From contig NC_133167.1 in NCBI RefSeq assembly GCF_040802235.1, forward strand, positions 101,356,001 to 101,420,000: a stretch of DNA of 64,000 nt, in the 5' to 3' direction. The stretch is from Manis javanica. Lineage: Eukaryota > Chordata > Mammalia > Pholidota > Manidae. Positions within the stretch are counted from its first letter, which is position 1, and every line of letters starts with the position of its first letter. The notes beneath the pieces are model-generated. The model saw nothing but the letters and a program-made list of their open reading frames with translations, made no database searches and had not been told where the DNA came from. A program made the position numbers and the translations under genes. Below, in pieces: positions 11,211-23,744 of the stretch.

Positions 11211-12966
11211 CTTCAGAGAGCTGTGGGGGCCTGAGCCTAGGCCTTGAGGGATGGAGGGAGGGAGAGGGTGGTCCTTCCCAGTCTCGGGAGTATCATGAAT
11301 GAAGGCCTGGAGGTTAGAGCTCCTGTTTGACCTTCACTGGGTGAGTCAGGACATGGGCTTAGTTAGAGCAGGAGTTGGTGTGAGGAGCAGTGGAAAACAA
11401 TGGCATGTAGATGGGGGGGACTAGAGATGGATACTTGCCGCTCTGTAGCGCTGCTTGCAAATGAAATATACGTGCTTTGAAACTGAGGTGCTCCAAGATC
11501 AAAGCACCAGTGCTATAACAGACGTATAGTCCAGGAAAATGTAACCCCTAAAGTCGCCTGGCAAAGAGCAGGTCTGGTCTGTATTCTTTCTGGATACACA
11601 CCTCTGGGTGGAAGTTACAGGAAAGCACATACTGGTTCAGGAGAATTTTCTAATAGAGCCCTCGCCTCTAACAATGACTTGGGCTGGATTAAAAAACAAC
11701 GTGCCACCTGCCACTGGCCAAAGCCAAGCCGAATGACCTCCGGTCAGGGCTGATACTGGACGGGTCCCCTCATTGCGAGGAAGACATAAACCTTACAACA
11801 TGTGCTGGCAACCCACTTGAGAAACACAAAAATCAGGGCTGCCTGGGATGGAGCAGAAGAGAGAGCTTGCCCTGCCCGCTCAGTGCCTCTCTCAGCTCCC
11901 GGCGACTCCTAGGGGACTGCTAAGGGCACAGTCTGAATACAGGCTGGGAAATAGGCTCTTTGGATGATTTTGGAGAATAAGGTACGGCGGAGCTCCTTGG
12001 GGAAGACAGTGAAGGGCGACAGGCAGGAATGGACAGGAGGAGACACTGTAGTTTGGGTGGAATGGAGGGCGTGGCAGCTGGAGTGGAGAGGAGGAGCCAT
12101 TTCTCCAGGGAAGGGAAGAGGGTACAGAGGATGGAGACAGGAGGGGGTCGAAGAGGAGGCCCGGAGTCTTCAGCCCCACCGAGGGGCCTGTTGGCGGTGG
12201 AGCGTGGCTGACGGGTGCAGGTGTGCGGGACTGAGCACGTGAGCTTGGATGTGGCAGGCAGGTCTCCAGAGCAGACGCTGGGGAAAGAGCTGGATCTCAC
12301 GGCGAGCTGGGGTCGGGGCTGGAGGGCCGATGTGCTCATTCGCCCAGGGATGATCCCGGAGGCCTTGAAAGCGGGTGCTTCTCCGAGAGAGAAGTTACGT
12401 GAGATGGAGACAGAGGCCAAGGGGACGATGAAGAGAAAAGTGAGCCAAGGAGAAAGGTCAAAAAGGGAAGTCGCAGTGCGAGTAGGGAGGCGGAGGTGGA
12501 GGATGGGCTTGTCCCAGGGAAGGCAGGAAGGCGGTTCAGAACAAGGTGGGAGGCTTCGGCCTGCTTCACTGGAGCTCTGCTTCCCAGAGGCCGCAGCACC
12601 TCTCTGGTACCGGGGGTGCCATTCCCTGGGCTACGTTCATGAAGCCCAGTTGTTAGCCTATGTGTTAGTGGAGACCTAGAGATGTCCTTAAAGTTGCCTT
12701 GGAGGGTCCACCTTTACACGGGCAAATCAAGCATTTCAGGGGTGGGATCATAATTTGGGGCTGGGAGATGGCCTTATGGCTGTTCTATTTGGTCTCAAGG
12801 GAGGGGACCTCTAGCCAAGGGGCAGTGTCACAGGCATGAGACAGAACAGACTTGGAGCAGGGGGATGAGTGGCACTTGGCTGTCCTCTCACACAGGCCCC
12901 ACCCCCAGGCCCCTCGAGCTTCGGAGCCTACCAAAGGCACACTGGGTCAGAGGTCACAGAAGGCTG

Positions 12967-12999
12967 CCCCTGCCCCTGCCCCTGCCCCTGCCCTCTGTC
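12967..12999 (+). repeat. CCCTGC-unit tandem repeat
   Basis: About five consecutive CCCTGC / GCCCCT-type units in an otherwise unique part of intron 5. Confidence 0.8.
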
Positions 13000-13839
13000 C
13001 TGCGCCAGTTTGCTTTTGCCTAAAACCCCTTAAACTGTAGACCAAACCTTGGATTCTGTAATAAGAAAAAAGGCTTCTGTGCATAAATATTTGGCAGAGT
13101 TAATGTGCCGTGGACGGTCTGAACCCAAGCACGGTCTCTTTTTGGTCTCCTCTGGGGCAAGGTGAGAGGGTTAGAAACCAAAACTACTTGATGTGGGGAG
13201 CCTGTATGTGAAGTCAGAAAGGGCGCAGCAAGAGGGGGTTGATCCAGGAGCACCCAGGCTGGGGTATGGCACAGCGAGGTGGCCCGTAGAGGACCAGGGG
13301 GCACGGGTACAGAGGCCTCCCCTGACCTGCATGCAGCTCTCTGCACATGCTCCACAGAGAACCCTCTCCATCATCTGCAGTCCTTGCCTTTAGAATGGAT
13401 ATAGTTTAGGCTTAGATATTCCTACTCTAATCAGATTAAGAATTTGGCTGCATATAATGAGGATCCTATTGATCCGCACCTTGGGCGGAGGCCTTTCGGG
13501 GAGGGCTGGCTGCATCTCAGGGTACGGTTTCCCGTATCGTCCCTCCGCAGGGACAGTGCCAAGGAGACAGTTTGCAGTGAAGACTCTGACATCAGCGGTG
13601 GGAAGGGAGTGGCAAAGCCACGTTCCAGCAGCCTGACTCTGTGCGTGCTGGTGGGGTACACTGTTCCCTCACAGAGGTGGCCCGGGCAGCAAGGCAGGAA
13701 TTGGGGTGGGGAGGATAACCGTGCAGAGAACGGGTCTGTCTCAGCCTCCACTGGAACCAGCGCAGGGTTATGGAGACAGAAAGCTCTGGGACTAGGGCCG
13801 CGGCCCAACCAAAGACAGTCGGCTCTTGTATCTCCGTAC

Positions 13840-13925
13840 ACCACCAGTCGTGTGATCTTGGAAAATTAATTTAGTCTCTGAGTCCTAGTTTTCTCAAGTG
13901 TAAAGTGATGAAAGTATCACTTGCC
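13840..13925 (+). repeat. MIR SINE fragment, sense
   Basis: TGTGATCTTGGAAAATTAAT, TTAGTCTCTGAGTCCTAG and TTTTCTCAAGTGTAAAGTGA follow the MIR order (GTGACCTTGGGCAAG...CCTCAGTTTCCTCATCTGTAAAATGG). Confidence 0.65.
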
Positions 13926-14404
13926 ATTCATTAAACTGAAGATCATGTGGAACATTTAGAAGCCTTCCATCAGGAAGTCAGAATAATTTAGGTTTTGGAA
14001 TATATATGCAAGGCTGACGGCCTTGTTTCTTTGGTAAGAAACCTAGAAACAGAATGAGGGAAAAATAACTTGAGACAACAAAAGATACCCTTCCAAATTA
14101 GCAGTGCTTTTTGGAATTCCTTCACATCTTCTGGGCTTAGTTCGTTTGGGGTAATCACGGACGAGGAGGTGGACTAGTGGATTGGAACACGGGGCGTGTT
14201 TGGAGGGCGAGATGGAGAGGGGCCACTGAGGACCCAGTGAGAAGGCTGTTGGGAAGGTGGGGCATTGCAGCAACCTCACCTAGTTTGTGTTGTCGGTGGG
14301 GAGAGCGCGGTCCTTGGTCAGCGTGGGGTTGGGAGAAGGGGCTTGAAGGAAGTTCACTGGATGTGTGCAGCAGAGTTCCATTTGCGACCATTGATAGTAG
14401 AAAG

Positions 14405-14620
14405 CATCTATTTAATAAAAGATGCCAGATGCATATTTATCTCATTTAATCTTCACATCACCCCAGTGATGTGCGTCCTGTTATTGTCCTCGATGTACAG
14501 CGGCCCCGGTGCCCTAAGAGAGGCTTAAAGAGGTTCAATAAATTCTGGCACCTAATGAGAGGTACAGCAGCTAGGCTTTGCCCCCAGGCCTGTGTGACTC
14601 GGAAGCCAGCCCACGTCCCC
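14405..14620 (-). repeat. MIR SINE fragment, antisense
   Basis: TTTATCTCATTTAATCTTCA, ACATCACCCCAGTGATGTG and AGCTAGGCTTTGCCCCCAGG correspond to the reverse complement of MIR (ATTAACTCATTTAATCCTCACAAC...). Confidence 0.65.
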
Positions 14621-15587
14621 AGGGGGTGCCTGAGTCCGCATGTGGAGGGACGGCCACACCACAGGCTCTAATGAGGGCACCAGAGGGTGCAGGTGGGCCA
14701 GGCAGGTCTTTGTCACAAGTTTGGCTGTAATGGAAGAGAAAAGATGGTGACTCAAGTCATAAGCAAGTTGAGTTTTTCCCTGAAAGGACAGACTACTTAT
14801 TTGGACTTGGAAAAGCAGGGAAAATGCAAGATGCTGCTGGAGAAAGGGGTCAAAATTCTGCCCCAGCAGGGCTGTCCCAGGCACCTCCTGGCTACACCTT
14901 TCTGTGCATCTTGTCATCCATGTAGCATGGGACTTTTTTTAGCACTAGCTGTACAGTAAAGTGACGTCTTTGCAGTTGAGTTGAAGTTGTCATGGTGGGA
15001 GCTTGCCAGGTGGGATCACGAAAGAGGAGGTAACCTCATGCGCCCCCTATGGGACTTCTCTAAGTTTTTTGGGGTTTCCTCATTGATATCAAGTAGCACA
15101 TACATGAATTGATAAGAGCACCGCAAGTGCCTTAGAGGTGTAATCGCGACTCCGGGTTTTTTGAAGCACACGCATGCCTACCCCATACGCTCTTCTGACC
15201 CATCTCGTGGTCTTCCCGCCTTTCCACCCTCCTCTCCATTTTGTTTCCCAAACCAGTTGTCCTGTGCGGCTTTTCTTGTCTGACTCAATCAGCCATAGAT
15301 ACAAATGCAATCTTACCCTGAGGAAGTGCTCTTTCATTGAAATGCTGGCAGTCACTGTGTCCCGCGGGAAGGGCCCTCCCAGAGGTGGTTTGCACTCTCT
15401 GAGGTTGGAAGGTTCTAGTGCACTTGGCAAAGCCGAACTGAGGACTGTACGCAGAAAAAGAAATTTGTTCTCATCGTTTCCCTAGAATGAATGGGTGGCT
15501 TCTTGGCCACATGGGGCATCCGGGCACTCGAAAGGCATTTATGTGAAGCCGTTCATTATGTGAAGTCCATGGGGTTGCCAGGGACTC

Positions 15588-15634
15588 TCTGGGGGAGGGC
15601 TGCTTGCCTGTTATCAGCCCCCCACCCAGGGCAG
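15588..15634 (+). repeat. Direct repeat, copy 1 (upstream of exon 6)
   Basis: Starts TCTGGGGGAGGGCTGCTTGC and ends CCCACCCAGGGCAG. It aligns with 16635-16682 over about 47 bp with five or so differences. Family unknown. Confidence 0.6.
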
Positions 15635-16135
15635 GGCACGCCTGTGGCCAAGAGTCCAGGGCAAAACTTATCTGAAGAGAAGTCGTCCATGACGTGCTGT
15701 TCTTGAGCCAATGGCTGAGGCAGAGCTTTTCCTCAGAAATGATCGTAAAAGAGGTGGCAGGGTCCCTCCCTTCAAGAGAAAGCCAGAGTTCACAGGGAAG
15801 GAAGACCTGGAATCTAGGAGTTACATAGATGGCTGTGCAGCTCTGCCTATAACCTCATAACCGCTGCCGACAGGTGTAAGCATTTCACACAGGCAAGCCA
15901 GGTGCCTGGTACGCTTTCCTTGAAGGGAAATGAAAGTCAGTGAATACCGGGCAGCACACTCTACACAGAATATGCTTCCTTAGCTCCAGGCCGGTTTAAA
16001 GACGTTAGGGAGTGCGTCTGGGAGATGAACATGACCCTCACCCTAGCATTAAAGAAAGTTGAGGGTAGAACTTAAGCTAAGCCAAGGGAGGGATGAGAAA
16101 GTGTTCTCAATTCTTTTTTCTTTTCTTCTTCCTAG

Positions 16136-16253
16136 CAAGAACCAGTTGAGTCATCTTTGGGGCTTAGTAATGGAGTAAGTGATCTTCCTCCTGAGTATGC
16201 GGTCCTGACTTCAGCTATAAAAAATGAAGTGGACAGTACGGTGAACATCATAG
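16136..16253 (+). CDS. IRF2: IRF2 exon 6: start of the regulatory region (aa 138-177)
   Basis: 118-bp exon encoding [20 protein letters not shown] and then [19 protein letters not shown], with the first base of the V177 codon at 16253. It has a strong acceptor (a run of about 25 mostly T/C bases ending CTAG at 16135) and a GTAAAC donor at 16254. Two SUMO consensus motifs touch it: IKQE, formed with exon 5 (K137), and IKNE (K166). SUMO conjugation at these lysines is reported for IRF2 and linked to its repressor activity. The segment is acidic and Ser/Thr-rich and probably unstructured. P and A replace S and T of the human protein as I recall it in [15 protein letters not shown], conservative changes for this region. 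Confidence 0.96.
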
Positions 16254-16634
16254 GTAAACTCTTTTGACATCTCGTTCTTCTGTACACATGAGCAGCCCTC
16301 TAGGGTCTAAAATTCGTAAGCCGTGATTGGAAGTAACATAGTCAGTGGGAGGAGGTCTTGGGACCACCCCGAAGTGCAAGTCCCAGCCCCCAGATCGCAG
16401 GGCTGAAAAGCAAAGGCCTTCGAAGAGCAGGTAAAGGGACTCTAGATGGGCCGGCCTCATGAAAGCAGGCCGAGTCCCTCACCAGGAGAGGCCAGCAGGT
16501 GAAATGGTGTTTTCCTCCCGTGGCTGATGATAAGCGATTCTCCATCGTTCAATGTTTGGTCACGTGGACAACAGTGCTGTTCATTTAACACTTCCCTCTT
16601 GAAAGGAAGGAGAGGGAAGACTGCCCTCATGAAT

Positions 16635-16682
16635 TCTGGGGGAGGGATGCTTGCCTATTTATCAGCCACCCACCCAGTGCAG
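16635..16682 (+). repeat. Direct repeat, copy 2 (downstream of exon 6)
   Basis: Starts TCTGGGGGAGGGATGCTTGC and ends CCCACCCAGTGCAG. It is the partner of 15588-15634, 1047 bp away, in the same orientation; the two copies bracket exon 6. Confidence 0.6.
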
Positions 16683-19600
16683 CCCCTGCTCCCAGGCAGA
16701 CCTGCAGCAAGTGGCACTTGTCTTACCGGAGAAACTGAGGCACAGAGACATGTTGCCAAAGGGCAGGCTTGGATTCCACCGAGATCTTTGAGCAACTTGT
16801 ATATACCAGACTCAGAACCATGAGCAGGACAAGGTTGGGGAACAGGGCAGGCCTGATTCCTCATTTCCTGGAAGGAGACAGCTGGGTCACAAATGAAGCA
16901 GCAGAGAAGTACACTGTGGCCCTTTGTGATCGAGGCTGCCAAGGGAAAGGACCGGGAGAGAACAGGGAGCCGGATTCGGATCACAGGCCTCTTGAGGGAG
17001 CGATGTGTCCCTGAAGCCAGGGAGTGGAGGAACCACATGGGGAGGGCCGGGACTGGGACACACGCAGGACCAGAAGGAAGGTGCGCAGCCAAGCCTAGTG
17101 ACCCCGGGGCAGGGGCCCGAGGCGCATCAGCGAGGACGCACAGCGGGGTCACCAAGCATGGAAATCCAGTTTTATTCCCAAACCACTGGAGGGTGTGTCT
17201 CCAAAAAAATTATTTTAACTGAAATAGAACAGACGGTAAAGTGCACAAATGATTTATGGTAAACACCACCCCTTGGAGGCTTTTACGCCAGGATGGTGAC
17301 AAGTGTGATGACATCTCAACAAAGTACGGCTGGGCTGCAGGGGTGATTGGATGGGGGCTGCAGGGAGAAGAAGGACCCCCCACTGACTTTCATTCCCTCT
17401 CTGGCCCCAGAATCCAGATCTGGGGCTTTACCCATGGATGCCTCTTGGTCCATTAATCTTTTCTCTGTTTTGTAAACCATCGAGGCTTCAGATGCTGATG
17501 CTGGTGAGAGCCCAAGAAACCAACCAGAGCCCCGGGAGCAAGACTCCCGCCTGGGGACCTGCATGCCCAGGGTCGCCGCTGAGTGTGGACAGGGGGCTGC
17601 AGCCACTGCAGATGCCCGTCCCTGCCCCTTCCCCTCCGTTTGGGGTTTTGGAAGCAGACGCGTGTGTGCAGGGAGTCCCTTGAGCATGGAGGTCTTCGGC
17701 AGAATGCAGCGTGAGGGGGGCAGGGAGCAAGAGTGGGGCGCACGCTGGTCTCAGGGCCTGCACAGCCTTGCCTTCTCCCAGGCTGCCGTCCAGCCGGGCG
17801 TTGGTGCACGGGGGCGGTTGTGCCACAGTCACTGGGGCCTGGAGAGGTCCTAAGGAGCCAGCCTCCTCACTCCCGCCCTGGTGTGAGGCGAGGCCCTGAC
17901 CAGGAGCCCGGCTCGCTTCCCTCAGGCTGAGCTGCCTGCCTGCCCCTCTGGGTCCCTCCCCTGCAGACAGTCCTCGGGAAGCCTGTGCCCACTGAGCTCT
18001 CTTAAGGAAAGACATTTGCTGACTTCAGGCACTTTTTTCTTAAGATCCAGTTTATTCTGGGTGAGACAGCTGGTTGGGAGCGCCCCTTCATTTTAGGAGG
18101 TGAATTCAGCCTCTGGGAAAGTGCCTGGCAAAAGCCAGAATTGTTCCAGTTTTCTTCCCCTTCCTTTTTTATTTTTAATGTTTTGGTTGAGTCTTCAGTT
18201 TGTGAATTGTGTGTCAGGCTGGTGGTTCTTTACCCTGTGAAGTGAATGAGGCTTCCTGGGGACGGTACTGATTTAAGGGGTCATTACTTCTGGGACAAAA
18301 ACCAATGCCAGGTTGGTTCGAGAATCACCTCCTGGATGAAGTGATTCGCGTCCTCAGCTTAATAATAAAATCATAATGGGTGGCAGTAAGTGAGTTTATC
18401 TCTAATTAGTTGGTGTCCCTCAGGAAGGCATATAATTATATATGAAGTGGATCCATACAAGTATTTTGTAGACCTAGGTAATTTGTGATCATTGCTAACA
18501 ACAGCTCCACATCAGATGTTAAGCCCATCACAAGGCTTCTGTCTACACTCCCCCAGGCGACCGTTAATTCGCCGATCCAGTCTCTGTGACGTAAGGATAG
18601 AGATGAGGAACAGGGATTCTGATTTCCAGGCGATGGTGGAATTTGAGACATTCTCTTTCTATCTCGCCAAATCTTTAAAACACGCTTTATTTAAAAATGA
18701 CACCATTTCTTGCCTTCATTTGTTTCTAAACCCAGCATGCATTCCAGTTCTGTATTCCAGGCACCAAACATGAAACCTCCAAGGTGTTTTCATTCTGTTT
18801 ATATAAACATATGTTTATCCAATGAAAACTGGGAGCCGGAGTGAGTACTTCATGTGATAATATTTTTCACATCGTCTGTAGGTTCTTAACTAAGGAAATG
18901 GATTGAAAATCAATAACTTAATCCAGTGGAGGCCAGCTACCCAGGACATTTTTATTCTGGACCAGGAGAGTGGGGTGGGGGGGGTGCTATTTTGTAAGGG
19001 AATCCCGTAAGTGTGCCAAATGCGAAATGTACTGTTGCCCTGACAGATGAACTCTTGCTTCATTGCTGCTGTGTTTTACTTTTATTCTGGCCACGGACAT
19101 AGCAGGAAAAACAAGCAGGCACCTCCCCACCCCCCCACACACATGCACACTCAGTGTCCTGCACTGGCCTTCTTGTCCAGACAGCTGAATGTTCTTTCAG
19201 ATGTAGCAGGCTGTGCACACTGAAAAGGAATGTGGTGTCTCAGTACTTCCGAGACATGTCTGATTAACATCGGGTCTCTCCTGTCTGGTTAAATGCATGG
19301 GGTGGGGGGAGCACCCCCGAAGACCTGTCCCTGCTTTGCTTTCAAGGGGAGGGAAAAAAAACTCTCCTATTTTCGTTTTGACTTCTTTTCAGTTTTGGAC
19401 TATTTTCTGTGTGTGGTGACTCCTGTTTTTAGGAAGTGGAAGAGGCCAGCAACATATTGAATTGTTCTGACAGTGTCCTGCTGGCATCTTGCCCAGGTCA
19501 GCAGCGCATTTGCTGAGCCATATTGAAATTGTCTGCAGGCCGGTGCAAAAAGTTTGCAGGTGTGGACATTCTGTCTGACTTGCCTGGGCAGTGCTTTCTA

Positions 19601-20186
19601 ACCCCATTGTGTTTCTTGATAAAAGGGGACCCCACCCTCCAATAAAGCAAAGATTGCTAGGAAACAAAGGAGGCCATTCATTCCTCCCAAGCAAATCCAG
19701 CAATTCTTAGTGACTAGACATGTAGCAATTAGGAAATAATGTAATTTGGGCTTTGAAAGGGACCTTATTGGATGTAGGTATTTTTGGTAATTGCTTCCAA
19801 ATTTTGCTAACTTTAAAGTGAACCTCGAGTAGGTTTTTTAGCCAAGCTTAGAAACTCAAGTATCAATAGGGAGGACTGAAGGCACAGGAGAACAAACTCA
19901 CACACTTAAGGCCCCACGAGGGCCTCACCATTAGAACTCAAGGTGGGCAGCCTCCGGCACCAGAATTCATAAAGATTGGGGGATGGCTACAGGTGGCTCG
20001 ACGCTGTAGAGCTAAGTCTTCAGCTTTTTCTGGCCCCTTTGGCCACTGTGGAGTTTTGCTTTTGTTTTTGCTATTTTTCCTGGTGCTTAAGATATGAAAA
20101 ATCTCATCTGCAAGATAAACAGTAGCCTAGGGTGGATCTTCAGATGGAAGGCACTGTGTCGTTCCTGGCAGGCCGTCTGCTGCACA

Positions 20187-20253
20187 CCGCCGCCACCACC
20201 CCCCACCCCCGCCACCCCCCCCCACCCCCGCCACCACCCCCCACCCCCGCCAA
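20187..20253 (+). repeat. C-rich tandem array, G4/i-motif candidate
   Basis: About 67 bp of almost only C and A with a few G. A 22-bp unit of the form GCCACCACC-C-runs-GCC is repeated at about 20191-20212 and 20230-20251. The complementary strand carries many runs of 3-10 G within short loops. Confidence 0.85.
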
Positions 20254-20709
20254 GTGCCTCCTCCTGGGAGGGCTGAGCTCTTCACCCGTCAGGAGCCGGG
20301 CCAGAGACAAGGCACCCAATTTTATCAGGAGCCCTAGAAAACCGCACAGAGTTGTGAACCAACACACAACACACCCAGGCACAGAACCAATCACGCACCT
20401 TGTTTTTCTCAAGCGGGCAGCCAGGCGCCCCGGGCGGTGGTTGGGCTGCTGACTTTTGCACCTTAGGGAGCTTTTATTTACCCCAGAAACCTGCCATCTT
20501 TTTATGAGGCTGTATATATTCCTCTCCCTCCCCACCTCCCGTGGCAACCCCACCTGGGTTATAATTAACTATCAAAGCCTCCCGTCTTCCCGTCGTGTCT
20601 CAGCCCTCGCCTCCTTCCTGTTTCTGCTACTGCTCCCTGCACCCTCGGCTCCCGTCTGAGCTCTGCCTCCATCCTGCCCCTTCCCCACGCATCCTTCTGA
20701 AACATGCCA

Positions 20710-20724
20710 GCCCCCCCCCCCCCC
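20710..20724 (+). repeat. Poly-C run
   Basis: An uninterrupted run of about 14 C after CATGCCAG. Probably unstable in length and hard to sequence. Confidence 0.85.
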
Positions 20725-21294
20725 GGCACGACTGCCCGCAGGACAGAGGCCTTACTTGCCCTAGTATCCCCGGATCCTGGTGACCTGCCCCTGCCCACCT
20801 TGTACTTGTTTTTTGAACTTGCATTGTTCCAAACAATTCAACGTCCACCTGCCTACCCAGAGAGAGGCGAGGTTGATTGTGGGTCTTGTCTCTGTGGAAC
20901 AGCCCAGAAAGAAATGGATGTTTGGCGGATCCGTGGGTAAAATGTAAGCTGCCAACTCCAGCAGGCCTGCCTGTATTTCTGCTCCCACACCATTGACCCT
21001 GGAGCCATATCGAGGAGCGCTGCTGAGCCTTCCCTGGGACACATTATCTGTTCCCTTCCGTGACGGCAGGCGATGCTGTTTTCTGGGGGGAGTGAGGAGT
21101 GTATTCTGCACCTGTTACCCTCTTGCTTCACCCACAACTTCATCACCCTGTTGAGGTGGGTACAGGCTGCACCCCTGCAGGGTCAGCCCTCCATTCTCTG
21201 AAATGACAGCCCCTTGTGACTGACTCCCCACCATCGCTCTTGTGCACCTAACCCAGATCATGGCTGTATGGTATTTAAAAAAACAAAAACACAT

Positions 21295-21510
21295 TAGGTA
21301 GGTTAGAAGCTGAAAGACTCAGGTTCTAGACCCATTTAGTATTGCCCGTGTGATCTCGGGCAAACTCACTGGTCCCTCTGAGACTCAGTTTCCTTACGCA
21401 TAAAGTGGAAAGAAGAACACGGATCCTGCTTACCTCCCAGGGCTGTTCTGAGGGTTGAATGAGCTTAACGGAAATGGCACTGTGGTCAGCAGGTGGTAAA
21501 ATAATACTAC
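21295..21510 (+). repeat. MIR SINE, sense, well preserved
   Basis: GTGTGATCTCGGGCAAACTC, TGAGACTCAGTTTCCTTACG, CATAAAGTGGAAAGAAGAAC and GGGCTGTTCTGAGGGTTGAATGAG in MIR order. Confidence 0.85.
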
Positions 21511-22284
21511 GAGCATGACTATGACATTATCAAAATCATGTTAAAATACATTTGAGTAAGAAAAGCGGCCCCCATCTGCTGTGTCACCAGGGCCAGCACT
21601 AACGGTTTCAGTTCTCAGAGTCTCTGCTGGAGTCCAGAAGAAATTCCTCTCGCTGGTACCACGCTGATGGCCTGATTTTACATGCCCTGCTAATCAGCTC
21701 TATTCTTGACCCTGCGGCCACCCGATTGGCCTTGACAAAGTACCACCTGCCCTCCCTAGGTTTCAGCTTGCTTGGCCATAAAGTGGTAGGACCAACCCAC
21801 CTTCAAAGGCCTTTCTTTCCTTTTCTAAAAGTGTCTGCTCTTAAGAGCCCTCCCCGAGGCACGGGGGCAACTGCTGTCCCAGGTGGGGCCCTACATTAAG
21901 TCACCAGCTGTTAATAAAGTAAGAATGACCTTTTAAGGAATCGAACCAGTTCATCAGTAACCAGCCATGAATAATATTGTTGTAATTCTCAGCAACTAGG
22001 TCCAGATAAAATTACATTCCTGTGGGTCTTGCTTTTCCTGAAGTGCTTGCTCGGAGTGTAGGAGAAGCTTGGTGGATTTCTAGCTCCTTGGCACCCAATG
22101 TGGAACTGTTGAAAAGCAGTCTCACTGTTGTTTATGAGCCCAGAGTCTCATTAAGGTGAGATTCGGAAGTTTTTGTCCATGGAGGGGCTTAGAAATCTAA
22201 GAGGAGCTCGGTGAGAACTTCATGAACTCTTTCTGTTAGGGAGACATTGCAAAGTATTTGAGTGGAGTCTCAAGGTCAGGTAAA

Positions 22285-22410
22285 GCAGAGCCAAGTCCTG
22301 GTTGCTGCCTGACCTTGAATTAGTTATTTAACTCTTAACTCTCCGTGATATCGTTCCTCCTGTCTACAGTGGGGGTGGTCGTTGTACCTTCCTTGTGGGA
22401 TTGTGAAGTC
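22285..22410 (+). repeat. MIR SINE fragment, sense
   Basis: TGACCTTGAATTAGTTATTT, AACTCTTAACTCTCCGTG and TTGTGGGATTGTGAAGTCTC follow the MIR core and 3' order. Confidence 0.65.
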
Positions 22411-22689
22411 TCGTAGGTGGGAGGTCAGGGGTGAGGGGGAAAGACAAAGATAAGTGCTCAGGAAATTCAGGTTTTGTTATTCCTGTGTGTCCGTCACCTC
22501 TGACCTTGTTTGCTTTAGGAGATTGCTGGGAGTTTGCTCTTCTTGTGTCTCTTCATTGGCTGTATTGTCAATTGGGGCAAAGGTTGGCAGTTCAGGGAAA
22601 TCAGTTCACATGGCATTGAGAGAGAGAGAGATTAGGGAGGGTACCTAGAACACACCCAGACAACATGGAAAGTTTCCAAAGCACCCAAT

Positions 22690-22860
22690 GATGTTCAGAT
22701 ATTAAGTGAAATAGAGTAAAATGAACCCCTCTCAGGTGAATTCTGTGAATTTTGGCATAGGCACTCAGTTGTGTAACCACCACTATAATCGAGAAATAGG
22801 ACATTTTCACGACCCTAAAACATTCCTCCCCCTAGCCCCAAATTCTGGCAATCATAGCCT
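22690..22860 (-). mobile_element. L1M fragment, antisense
   Basis: GTGAATTTTGGCATAGGCAC, GTGTAACCACCACTATAATC, GAAATAGGACATTTTCACGA and CCCTAAAACATTCCTCC match the antisense L1M 3' region (TGTAACCACCACCACAATCAAGATA...). Confidence 0.75.
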
Positions 22861-23744
22861 GCTATGATTTTATTGCTTTGAAGGTTTCTGAAAAGCCCAA
22901 TTGTCAGAAGTCTTGAACTTCTCTAGAAAGCATTCATTGTGACATCCAGTATTTGCAAGTGGTCGTGAACTCCTGCAGGACTCCGGCTCCAGCCAGGGAG
23001 CCTCAGTCTGTCCATTTAGCGTGTGTTTTCAGCAGACGTTTCATTGAGCTGCTCTCTGGTGCAAGCCAGGAATGCCTGCTGTGCAGATAGGTGCGCAGCT
23101 CTCTCGGGAGACATCATGTCGTTGGGAGATGATATAGAGAAATAAAAGGTTAAATAAAGATGCTCAGAATCAACTTGCAACATGAGGCAGAAAGTCAAGA
23201 AATGTCACAGGTCGTGACACATTGTAGTTTTGGTAGAGCAGTTGGGACAGTGAGTGAGAGACACTCAGGAGAGGTCAGCCTGTTACTGCCCCCCATACCG
23301 CCTCCTGTCTCCCTGTAGCCGTTGATCTAGATGGTCCTGTCCCTGGCCTCTGGCCCTATTGGAGTTCTCATAACCCAGATCCTTGACTAGATTGCTCTTG
23401 CCCTGCCCCCCTAGTTCTTGACACCAGTGTTGTACAAGTATGTGCTCAGTCAGTCTTTGTTAGTTGAATGACTGAGTTGGCCATTGTAGGGGGGAGTGTT
23501 GGGGGAATAGGGAGGAACGGCGAGGCAGAGAATTCCTGGTCAGAACAAGGGGATAAAGTTAGAAAGATGCTTGAATCACTGCTATGGTTTATACTCCTAG
23601 CCAGTGTGGTGTTTATTTGGAATAACAGTGCAAAAGAGAAAGGAATTTGGGAGTATTGGAAGTTCAGGTGGCTTTGGTTTGAATCAGATTTATATAAGAT
23701 CTTAATTGCCTTTGTGTGCAAGGTAATGCTTGTACCCACCCCCT

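Larger units (their letters stand above)
8933..16135 (+). other. IRF2: Intron 5 (7.2 kb)
   Basis: Contains an antisense L1M piece (9535-9930), several MIR fragments (11020-11210, 13840-13925, 14405-14620), a G/A-rich stretch at about 11990-12560 with overlapping chance frames, and a CCCTGC-unit tract at 12967-12999. The parts 8940-9530, 9935-11015, 11215-11985, 12565-12960, 13000-13835, 13930-14400 and 14625-16130 show nothing I can name, except one half of the duplicated motif at 15588-15634. Confidence 0.85.

Noticed and set aside
11964..12679. Dense overlapping frames (up to 166 codons) on both strands in intron 5
   Set aside because: The stretch is G/A-rich, which suppresses stop codons; frames on both strands at once indicate composition, not coding.
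20140..20553. 137-codon minus frame with a poly-Gly tract
   Set aside because: The glycine run is the translation of the C-rich simple repeat.
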